A stretch of DNA of 60,151 nucleotides from Paludibacter sp. (lineage in GTDB: Bacteria > Bacteroidota > Bacteroidia > Bacteroidales > Paludibacteraceae). Within the stretch, counting starts at the first letter, position 1; every line of letters begins with the position of its first letter. The notes beneath the pieces are model-generated. The model saw only the letters and a program-made list of their open reading frames with translations, searched no databases and had not been told where the DNA came from. The translations under genes were made by a program, and so were the position numbers. The stretch is from contig JAFLKK010000011.1 in assembly GCA_019163375.1 (NCBI GenBank), positions 1 to 60,151 on the forward strand. The letters run 5' to 3'. Shown piece by piece: positions 18,655 through 27,200 of the stretch.

Positions 18655-18745
18655 CCCACACAAAGTATTTAAGTACCACAACAAACTTATCACTGTTGCG
18701 AGCGTTGTAGATCCACACGTTTAAAATATTGCGAATAACAAAAGA

Positions 18746-19510
18746 ATGAAAAAAAATAAGACTACCGATGTGGATTTTACGAAAGTAAAACCCTATAACC
18801 AGGACGAAGAAAAAACGGCTCAACTTGCCCGAATGTTTAATACCATTTCGGATAAGTACGACAAGTTCAACGACATCATGTCATGGGGAATGGCTCGGGT
18901 ATGGCGCAAGCAGTCTTTGCTTTCATTGAAACAATACAAACCACTACAAATACTCGATATTGCAGCCGGTACGGCAGATATGTGTATCAAAGCCTATCAG
19001 TATCTGAAACCGGAGCATGTAACGGGAGTAGACATTTCCGACCGAATGCTGGAAATGGGACGGGTAAAAATAGCTCAAGCAAACCTGAGTGAAATAATTG
19101 ACCTTCAGGTTCAGGATTGTTCAACGCTTACATTTGCCGACGAGACCTTTGATGCAGCAACTATTGCTTTTGGAATTCGTAATTTTGAAAAGTTGAATGA
19201 AAGTCTTCAACAAATTCACCGCGTATTAAAACCAAATGGTCATTTGTTGATTCTGGAAATGAATGAGCCCCAAAAAGGATTGTTATTGAAAGGTTATCAA
19301 TTATATACGCGTGTTTTTGTACGCATGACAGCTAAATACCTTTCGAGCGACAAAGTAGCTTACGACTATCTTACTGCCTCGATGCATGCTTTCCCTAACG
19401 GAGAACGCCTGATAAATATCCTGACGGAGAATGGCTTTAAATTAAACATCCACCGCAAATTCACCTTTGGAGTTTGCAGTATGTATCTTGTTCAAAAAGT
19501 AAAATCCTAA
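18746..19510 (+). CDS. ubiE: Demethylmenaquinone methyltransferase
   Basis: A class I SAM-dependent methyltransferase of the UbiE/MenG family, 254 residues. It methylates demethylmenaquinone in the last step of menaquinone synthesis. Motif I 'LDIAAGTADM' is near 71-80, followed by 'GVDISDRMLEMGR' and 'AFGIRNFEK', the family-specific post-motif segment. The window also carries men genes about 30 kb away and nothing for ubiquinone, so the menaquinone role (MenG) is inferred. The stop codon lies in the loop of the following hairpin. Confidence 0.93.
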   Translation: MKKNKTTDVDFTKVKPYNQDEEKTAQLARMFNTISDKYDKFNDIMSWGMARVWRKQSLLSLKQYKPLQILDIAAGTADMCIKAYQYLKPEHVTGVDISDRMLEMGRVKIAQANLSEIIDLQVQDCSTLTFADETFDAATIAFGIRNFEKLNESLQQIHRVLKPNGHLLILEMNEPQKGLLLKGYQLYTRVFVRMTAKYLSSDKVAYDYLTASMHAFPNGERLINILTENGFKLNIHRKFTFGVCSMYLVQKVKS

Positions 19511-19526
19511 TCGATTTTACTTTTTT
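19494..19526. terminator. Hairpin terminator overlapping the ubiE stop codon
   Basis: Arms 19494-19506 and 19513-19525 form a perfect 13-bp stem with a 6-nt loop that contains most of the stop codon (TAA at 19508-19510). A T-run follows on the plus strand and an A/T-rich arm serves the convergent gene. Confidence 0.75.
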
Positions 19527-20764
19527 TATCTCAATAAGTTTATATCCCCTTTGCGAGTAAATTTCTGTCCATCAGTTCCTACAGCCTTTATGATATAAAA
19601 GTAAGGTCCTTCGGCTGCTTTTTTACCACCAATGGTTCCGTCCCAGCCCTTTTGTGGTTCAGTCCACGAGAACACTTTGCGTCCCCAACGGTTGAATATC
19701 CAGCACTGAAAACTGGCCAAAGATTGGTATGCTACGCGAAATTCATCATTTTTGCCATCACCATTTGGAGTAAACACATTAGGCACTTGCAATGCCGAGG
19801 TCGTCACTTTAATATCTATCGACCCGGAATCCTTGCAATACGCATTGCTCGCTTCCAATTTTACTTTATAATTGCCTGATTCAATAAACGTATAGCGGAG
19901 ATCTTTTTCTGAACGGGTACTAAAAAGCAACTTATTGCCTTGATAAACCCACCAACTATAATACTCTGCAGTCGGTTCGTTTGCATTGCTCGAGAACAAA
20001 ATATCAAGGGGCGAAGAGCCATTGACCTGTGTTTTTTCCGATGGAGTTTCACCTTCATTCGGAATATCGCGCGTGGTCAGAATCGATTTAATATGACACT
20101 TTACTGAAACCGCAGTATACATGGAACTCACAAGCGAAGTTGGGCTAACGCCTAAGGCCTCGGCATACTGATCGCCCGAAAGCGTAAAAGTGGTATTGCA
20201 CAGCGGAGCAGTTATGGTTAGATCGGTAGCCGGAAGCTCAATAGTTTCGGTTATATCTATTTTCGTCCAGGCATCCTTCCATTCCTGCGATTGATACTTC
20301 ACTGTAAAATACCTTGGCATTATCTTTGTTTGTCCAAGTTCAGTTTTGTACAATAGTTGAGGGACATTTGCGTTAATAAGAAGTTTCAGATTATCACACT
20401 GAATAGTCGGATTATTTTCGGGTTCGAAAGATGAAATCGTAGCAAGATACTGCTGATAATCAATCACCCAAAAACTAATACGTTTACCGGTGGCATCTTC
20501 TAAAATATAACCGGTGGCATTTTCCGGTTGTTCCAACGAATTTACACCGGTTGCAATTGGTGTTGAGTTACCATATTTGTACCATTTTAAGTCGGTAGCC
20601 GGACCTGCGAAAGTAATGGAGGTTTGAGCATTTATTCCATTAAAAACAAACACGTAATCTACATCCGAAAATGTAGTATATGTCTTTCCACTAGTACTCG
20701 ATAGCTGAGCAAAAGATAAAATTGTAACGAAAAAAAAGCAAAACAGTGCAAAATATTTTCTCAT
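19526..20764 (-). CDS. Secreted protein with T9SS type B (gliding-motility-type) C-terminal sorting domain
   Basis: A 412-residue secreted protein. Residues 1-19 are a signal peptide. A PKD-like domain lies at about 245-325 (around 'EYYSWWVYQGNKLL...YTFIESGNYKVKLEA'). The last 80 residues are the type B sorting domain: 'VPNVFTPNGDGKNDEF', 'IFNRWGRKVF', 'WDGTIGGK...GPYFYIIKA' and a terminal basic stretch. This domain directs export by the type IX system and surface attachment. The N-terminal half is not recognised and shows no enzyme motif, so adhesion or structural use is a guess. It is transcribed alone from a promoter near 20804. Confidence 0.88.
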   Translation of the reverse strand: MRKYFALFCFFFVTILSFAQLSSTSGKTYTTFSDVDYVFVFNGINAQTSITFAGPATDLKWYKYGNSTPIATGVNSLEQPENATGYILEDATGKRISFWVIDYQQYLATISSFEPENNPTIQCDNLKLLINANVPQLLYKTELGQTKIMPRYFTVKYQSQEWKDAWTKIDITETIELPATDLTITAPLCNTTFTLSGDQYAEALGVSPTSLVSSMYTAVSVKCHIKSILTTRDIPNEGETPSEKTQVNGSSPLDILFSSNANEPTAEYYSWWVYQGNKLLFSTRSEKDLRYTFIESGNYKVKLEASNAYCKDSGSIDIKVTTSALQVPNVFTPNGDGKNDEFRVAYQSLASFQCWIFNRWGRKVFSWTEPQKGWDGTIGGKKAAEGPYFYIIKAVGTDGQKFTRKGDINLLR

Positions 20765-20803
20765 AATCGGAATCGTAAATTACCTACATTTGACAATTGG
20801 ATG

Positions 20804-20890
20804 CAAATGTACATCTTTCTTATCAATAACAAAAAAATTGCCTAATTATTCGCCAATTTCGGTTGTTGATGTTTATTTTTTGTACTTTTG
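20804..20890. promoter_or_regulatory. Divergent promoters of the T9SS protein and LysM gene
   Basis: CAAATGTA at 20804-20811 is TACATTTG on the minus strand, 40 nt before the T9SS protein start. TACTTTTG at 20883-20890 on the plus strand lies 38 nt before the LysM gene. Both fit the -7 consensus. Confidence 0.55.
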
Positions 20891-20927
20891 CATCCGTAAC
20901 TAAAAATCTATTAGTAACTTTCAACTT

Positions 20928-22742
20928 ATGAAAAAGCAACTATTTACCCTCATTTTTGCAGTTTACCTTGTCTCTTTTGGCAACATTTTCGGCCAGAATT
21001 CGCAATATCCAAAAACCAAAATTGACGGAACCGAATATTATATTTACACAGTTCAGGAAGGTGAAGGTTTATTTGGCGTAGCCAGAAAGTTTGAAGTTTC
21101 GCTGGATGATTTGAAAAATATTAATCCCGGAACCGAAAATGGACTTAAAGCCGGTCAGCAGATGTTTGTGCCCGTAAAAAAGGAAACTTCAAATAATGCG
21201 AAGCAAGCAAGCTCAAAGAGCGCTAATATACGTCAGGAATACACGCTTCACAAAGTAGAAAATAAGCAAACACTTTTTGCCATCAGCAAAAAATACAAAG
21301 TTCGTCAGGAAGAGATTATTAAAGCAAATCCACAACTATCGAAAGGATTGACAGAAGGAATGACGCTTAGAATACCGATAACAAACTCCGACAAGAGCAA
21401 TTGGGTTAGCGAACAAAGTATAGAAAAAGCTGTAAAGAAAGTAAACAGTACAAAATCAGAACAAAAGATACATATTGTAAAAGAAGATGAAACACTGTAT
21501 TCAATAGGCCGACTTTACGATGTTACCGTAGTTGACATTATACGCTTAAACCCTGAATCGAGCAAGAACTTGCCAATAGGTTCGGAGTTAAAAATCCCAT
21601 CAGCGAATCAGGTTGACACAAAAAAGAATAATGAATCCGCTAACTCAAAATCAGAAGTCGTTATAAAAAAATATGCGGATAATAACACACCCGAGAAAAA
21701 TAGTGCAAATACTAAAATTGTAAAAATCGCTTTTCTATTGCCTTTTATGCTGGATGAAGAAAAGCAGGATCCATCAGACAAACGATTTGTCGACTTTTAT
21801 TCCGGCGCACTGATAGCTGTTCATAAAGCCAAGTTGAGAGGTATTTCGTGCGAGATATTCACTTTTGACACAGGGAAATCGGAACAGAAAGTTACAGAAG
21901 CGCTGGCAAATCCGGAATTAAAAGACATGGATCTTATCATTGGGCCGGCATTCAGTAACCAGATTTCACTTGTTGCTGATTTTGCCAAAGAAAACAAGGT
22001 AAATACCTTGATTCCATTCAGTTCGAAAGTGTACGACATTGAAAACAATCCGTATTTATTTCAATTCAATCCCGGAGTAGAAGCCGAATTTGATTTCAGT
22101 GCCAATTTACTCACCGGCAAATATTTGAATTACAACATTGTATTTGCCGAACTTCCCGGAATCAGCTCATCAGACGAGGGACGAATATGGAGTAATGCAC
22201 TGAAAAAAGAATTAGGGAAAAAACATAAGACTTTTGCTGAAATAGAACTAATCACATCTGATAATGCAAACTTCAAATCGGTTTTGAAGAAAAATGAGAA
22301 AAACCTGGTTATTTTTAACACCGATAAATACGCGTATATGAGTCCGTTTATTGCTCCGTTGCGTTCGTGTACCGACCAGTATGAAATTACTTTATTTGAA
22401 CAGTATAACTGGAAAAATCAAAATGAAAAAATGCCTTCGAGTATTTATGTCTCTCCATTTATGTCGAAATATAATCCAAAAGAACTTGGAGAATTCAACA
22501 AACTATATACTCAGTTATTTAAAAATGATGTAAACACCGACTCACCCCGATTTGATTTGCTTGGCTACGATTTATCCAATTATTTCATTTCCATTATTTA
22601 CCGTTATGGAAACAAATTTATCGACAGAATAGGTAGTATCAACATAACAAATGGCATACAATCACAGCCTCGTTTTGAGCGTATTTCGAATGAATCGGGC
22701 TTTATCAATCAACGTTTATATCTCGGCGAGGACAAAAAATAA
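20928..22742 (+). CDS. LysM-repeat protein fused to a periplasmic-binding-protein-like domain
   Basis: A 604-residue exported protein. Residues 1-22 are a signal peptide. Three LysM repeats lie at about 38-85, 105-151 and 180-226, each with the YTVQ/LHKV/HIVK opening and a conserved 'N-P' and 'P-I/V' close. From about 262 to the end is a type I periplasmic-binding-like domain ('IAFLLPFMLDEEK', 'FYSGALIAVHKAK', 'IIGPAFSNQISLVADFA'), like LivJ-type receptors. It probably anchors to peptidoglycan through the LysM repeats. The ligand of the second domain is unknown. It is followed 48 nt later by a beta-barrel gene, suggesting a shared envelope role. Confidence 0.85.
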   Translation: MKKQLFTLIFAVYLVSFGNIFGQNSQYPKTKIDGTEYYIYTVQEGEGLFGVARKFEVSLDDLKNINPGTENGLKAGQQMFVPVKKETSNNAKQASSKSANIRQEYTLHKVENKQTLFAISKKYKVRQEEIIKANPQLSKGLTEGMTLRIPITNSDKSNWVSEQSIEKAVKKVNSTKSEQKIHIVKEDETLYSIGRLYDVTVVDIIRLNPESSKNLPIGSELKIPSANQVDTKKNNESANSKSEVVIKKYADNNTPEKNSANTKIVKIAFLLPFMLDEEKQDPSDKRFVDFYSGALIAVHKAKLRGISCEIFTFDTGKSEQKVTEALANPELKDMDLIIGPAFSNQISLVADFAKENKVNTLIPFSSKVYDIENNPYLFQFNPGVEAEFDFSANLLTGKYLNYNIVFAELPGISSSDEGRIWSNALKKELGKKHKTFAEIELITSDNANFKSVLKKNEKNLVIFNTDKYAYMSPFIAPLRSCTDQYEITLFEQYNWKNQNEKMPSSIYVSPFMSKYNPKELGEFNKLYTQLFKNDVNTDSPRFDLLGYDLSNYFISIIYRYGNKFIDRIGSINITNGIQSQPRFERISNESGFINQRLYLGEDKK

Positions 22743-22790
22743 GCTATCATTAAAATAGCTCCGTTACATTAAAAGCACATTACAGCTGCT

Positions 22791-23417
22791 ATGCGAAAAA
22801 TTTTTATTTTATTTTTTATACTATCATCTTCAACTGTTTTTTGTCAATCTCATCTGGAAAAACCTGAAATATACATTGGTGCTACCTTTGGTGCAACCGA
22901 ATCGATGGTTATGTTTAAACCAACGGTAGCTCAGGATTTTTTACAAGGATACAACGGAGGCTTAGTGTTTCGATATGTTGCCGATAAGAATGTTGGGTTT
23001 CAGGTAGAGTTAAATTTATCGCAACGTGGCTGGGCGGAAAAAACGGGTTTGTATACTCGTCAGTTAAATTACATTGAACTACCTTTTCTAACCCATTTCT
23101 ATTTTGGGAATAAAAGCCGTTTCTTTTTCAATGTAGGACCAAAAATCAGTTATTTAATATCAGAAAAAGATCTACTTAATAATACAACTGCATCCACCGA
23201 GGTTCAGCACATTACTAAGATTGAAAATCCTTTCGACTATGGAGTTAGTGCCGGTTTTGGATATTTGATAAATGTCAAAGGTAATATTATTCAGCTCGAC
23301 ACTCGTGCCAATTATTCGTTGAGTGATGTTTTCTCCAATGATACCCGCGATTATTTTGATACGTCAAATAATTTATACCTATCGGTTAACTTAGCGTGGC
23401 TATTAAAGATAAAGTAA
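22791..23417 (+). CDS. Outer-membrane beta-barrel protein, PorT-like family
   Basis: A 208-residue protein with a signal peptide (1-18, ending VFCQ). It has alternating hydrophobic strands characteristic of the small 8-stranded outer-membrane barrel family that includes PorT. Strands such as 'NYIELPFLTHFYFG' and 'FFFNVGPKISYLI' are typical of it. It is not clearly PorT itself, and a T9SS role is not established. It lies 48 nt downstream of the LysM gene in the same direction and is followed by a strong terminator. Confidence 0.8.
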   Translation: MRKIFILFFILSSSTVFCQSHLEKPEIYIGATFGATESMVMFKPTVAQDFLQGYNGGLVFRYVADKNVGFQVELNLSQRGWAEKTGLYTRQLNYIELPFLTHFYFGNKSRFFFNVGPKISYLISEKDLLNNTTASTEVQHITKIENPFDYGVSAGFGYLINVKGNIIQLDTRANYSLSDVFSNDTRDYFDTSNNLYLSVNLAWLLKIK

Positions 23418-23432
23418 TTGTAGATAAACAAC

Positions 23433-23468
23433 AAAAAAAAGTTCACGATAAATCGTGAACTTTTTTTT
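23433..23468. terminator. Bidirectional terminator
   Basis: A perfect 16-bp stem (23433-23448 with 23453-23468), tetraloop TAAA, with an A8 run on one side and a T8 run on the other. It lies between two convergent genes and would work for both. Confidence 0.93.
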
Positions 23469-23490
23469 GTTTATAACTCGTCAAGGCGAA

Positions 23491-24297
23491 CTACTTTTTA
23501 AACGAAAGTATCAGATGAACCAGATTTCTAGCAGCTTTTAAATTCTCAAAATCTGTTGTCAGGTGAGCATGATCAATATACTCATTGTACAACCATGGAT
23601 CGCCAACTGCCAACACGTATCCCTTTCCAAATTTTGCTTCCGCAATCAACACCTGTCCGTTTTCTTCCAAAACAGCTTTAGCAGGGCTTTGACAAGAAAT
23701 AGAAGAAACTTCTTTCAAGAAAATTTTATTAACCCCCTGAAATAATGGATGATTAGGCAAATTAATGGATGCGCAACTATTATAATTTCGTGGCATTCCG
23801 GCTTCTGCTTTAATTTCGGGGTGTAAGAGTACATTATTGAATTTCATACCAAACTTAGCTGCGAGAATATTGAAATTTTCAAGTTCGCTATTTTTCCCAT
23901 CGTTGGTTAGCATCAGTAAGATACCACCTTTTTTTACCCAATTGGCAATAGCATCGGCAGCTTTCTTATCCATAAAATTGGGGTGAGCAGTTTCGAGTTT
24001 AGTATCCGGATCCACAATAATAAACACGTTGGCACTTTTAAGATTGGCCTTAGTTGGTTTTGCTTTAAGAGTGGCAAGCATTGCACCTTGCGCTTGAAAA
24101 AGGTCGCCCAGCTCAGAGAAACCGCTTAAAGCCTTATCCTCCCAAATGTAGTGAAACGGGTTGCCTGTTTTTGAACTTATTTCGTTATTGTAAAAATTAT
24201 CAAGCATTATCTTCTTTTGAGCAAAGGTAGTTGTAACACAAAAGCTCGCTAAAACAATACTTACTAGTTTAAATTTCATTGATTTCATTCTTATCAT
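23491..24297 (-). CDS. Exported DUF4350-type (GATase-like fold) protein of the pectin locus
   Basis: A 268-residue exported protein with a signal peptide ending near TTFAQ. The body ('VFIIVDPDT', 'ADAIANWVKKGGILLMLTNDG', 'KFGKGYVLAVGDPWLYNEYID') resembles the DUF4350/class I glutamine-amidotransferase-like fold. I recall this fold near or fused to unsaturated rhamnogalacturonyl hydrolases. No catalytic cysteine in an elbow is evident, so it is probably a binding or accessory protein. Three in-frame ATGs (24297, 24288, 24279) compete. MKFKLVSIV at 24279 gives the most regular signal peptide. It follows the regulator gene by 2 nt, so it is cotranscribed with it. Confidence 0.7.
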   Translation of the reverse strand: MIRMKSMKFKLVSIVLASFCVTTTFAQKKIMLDNFYNNEISSKTGNPFHYIWEDKALSGFSELGDLFQAQGAMLATLKAKPTKANLKSANVFIIVDPDTKLETAHPNFMDKKAADAIANWVKKGGILLMLTNDGKNSELENFNILAAKFGMKFNNVLLHPEIKAEAGMPRNYNSCASINLPNHPLFQGVNKIFLKEVSSISCQSPAKAVLEENGQVLIAEAKFGKGYVLAVGDPWLYNEYIDHAHLTTDFENLKAARNLVHLILSFKK

Positions 24298-24299
24298 AT

Positions 24300-27200
24300 T
24301 TAATTATTATTTCCATTTTTAAGTCTGTATTCAGAAGGTGTTGCTCCAAACTTTTGTTTAAAACAACGACTAAAATAACGCGGATCTTCGATTCCGACAC
24401 GATACGATATTTCAGAAACCGTCAACTGTGTATCGCGCATATATTCAGCAGCCCGCTCAAAACGAACCTCGCGCACGAATTCTACAGGTGAGTAGCCGGT
24501 TAAGCTTTTCAGCTTGTTGAAGAATACAGTACGACTCATATTTAGCTCTTTAGCTAACAAATCAATGTTCAAATCAAAATTTTCAAGATTTTCATCCATT
24601 ATTTTAATCAGGTTTTGCATAAACATATCTTCGTGCGAGCTAACTTCCAAAGGTGGCAAACTAAAGTCAGATTTAGCAGACGTAATCTGCGACCTGAAAT
24701 ACTGCTGCAACTGTTTACGTTGGTTCATCAGATTATCAATCCGGGCGTGAAGAAATGCCGAATTGAATGGCTTTGTAATGTAATCGTCGGCACCTGCTTT
24801 CATTCCCGCCACTTTGCTTTCCATGTCGGTAACCGCGGTTAGCAAAATAATAGGAATGTGCGATGTTCGTTTATCCTCCCTCACTTTGACGGTAAGTTCC
24901 ATTCCATCCATCTCGGGCATTCTTAAATCAGCAATTATAAAATCGGGCAACAACGATTCTACTTTGTGCCAACCTTTAATTCCATTTTCGGCTTCGGCTA
25001 CCCGATAATGATTCTTTAGGCTATTTTTCAGAAAATGCCGTAATTCATCGTTATCCTCAATAATGAGAATTAACGGATTAATATTATCTGAATCTGATAT
25101 TTGAACATCAGCAGAAGGATTAGCTTCTACCACATCGTTAGGAATTGTTTGGTCGGAAACGATAATATCCACATCATCATTATCAAAGTGCGAAATGCCA
25201 AGTTTGAATGCCACATCGAAGGTTGAACCCTTACCCAGCTGACTTTCGACATGGATAGTAGCGTGATGTAAATCGACCATTTTTTTTACTAAATCAAGTC
25301 CGATACCTGTGCTTTTTTGGGCAATGCTCCGAAAAGTGGAAATGCTGAAAAAACGATCAAAAATAAAATTAATCTTTTCCTGCGCTATACCAATTCCCTC
25401 ATCAATAACCGAAAGAACGGCTACACCTTGTTGTACTGACGTTTTGATGACTATATTTTTCTCGGCGGGAGTAAACTTAAGTGCATTCGAAACCAGATTG
25501 TAAATGATAGAATCGAATCGTTCCGGATCTACCCAAACCGTCACACCCTCCGATTCGTCCACTATATCAAAGCCCACATTCTTAGCATGAGCCATCTCGA
25601 TAAAGTTACTACTGCACACCCGAACAAATTCTGCAAAATTGACCTCTTCTACTGTTAAGTGCATTTTATTATTTTGCAACTTCCTAAAATCCAAAATCTG
25701 GTTTATCAGCATCATAACCCTATCCAGATTACGACGTACCAGCGTGAGTTGATCCTTAATATGTGGGTCAATATCGTCATTAAGCATATTATCAACCGGA
25801 AGCGAAATTAATGTGAGCGGTGTACGCAACTCATGAGAAATATCGGTAAAAAACCGAAGTTTCATATCCGTCATTTGTTTCTCAAGATGTACATTATTTT
25901 TCAACTTAAAAATGGTGATAAATATATAGAACACCAACAAAAACAACAAAATGCTTAAAATAGCATACAAAAATTTTGCAAACACAGATTGCCAAAATGA
26001 TGGTCGTATTTTAATTTGTATCTGACGTTCGTTATCCAACCAAATACCCTCACTATCTGTGGATTTTACGTGAAAAGTATACTTGCCGGGAGGTAGTGCA
26101 GTATAGGTCGCAAAGTGTTTCGTTTGTACATAATTCCATTCAGGGTCAAATCCATCCAACTTATAGGCATATTGAATCTTATCGGGCGCGCGCATATCCA
26201 ATGTTGCAAACTCAATGGTAAATACATTTTGTTTGTGATTGAACTCAATTTGGGCTGATTTATCTATATGCGACTGTAGAACAGATCCCTCCACTCCTAT
26301 TTCCACTTCTTTATTAAACAATGACAAGCCCGTAAAAACTAATGGTGCGTGAATCACTCTCCGTTTTACAGCACCCGGAAAAAAAGAATAAAACCCCGAT
26401 TTTGAACCCACACAAATCTTACCTGACTGCTGAATGCATGCCGATGCTTCTGAAAATTCCACATTCTCAAGCTCGTTTCCTTTGCCAAAAACTTCAATTT
26501 TGTGACTTGATTTATTCAACTTCACAATTGAGTTTTCAGTTGTCATCCAAAGATTAACTTGTTTATCATCGATAATTGAATAAAACACGTTGTTAGGCAT
26601 CCCTTTAGTTCTGTCGAACAATTCGAATTCTAACTGTGTATTTTTCGAAATTACCTTTGTTTTCAGCCTATTCAATCCTCCACCAAAAGTTCCAAACCAT
26701 ATATTTCCTTCCGCATCTTCCGATATGCAATGCACATCATTTGTTCCCAAACCGTTTGCACTACTTTCGGTTTTATGGTAATAGACAAAAGGTATCGTAT
26801 TGATATTTTTAAAATTAGAATTAAAAACAATAATTCCCTCAGTGGTAGCTACCCAAATATGTTGTTTGGAGTCAACAAAAACCTGACGAGCTTTAGAACA
26901 ATTGGCAAACGGATATGATTTCAGATCATTTTTAGCGTGATAGAAACGTACTTTTCCGTTCTGTTCGTCCAACATATGCAGACCACCTCCATAGGTAGCA
27001 GCCCAGATTCGCCCAGTTTTATCCTGAGTAACAGAGTAAAAATCATTACTTGCCGGCGAATAAATATCATTGGGATTATGAACAAATTTTTCAATTCGAA
27101 ACGAATTTTTACCTCCTGTAGGAATGAGGCGAATCAGCCCTTTTCGTTTTGTGGCCAGCCAGATATTCCCTTTTTTATCCTGAAAGAAATTATAAACTAA

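Noticed and set aside
23433-23468. Attachment site or small RNA at the perfect hairpin
   Set aside because: Symmetry, A8/T8 flanks and position between convergent genes are explained by a bidirectional terminator.
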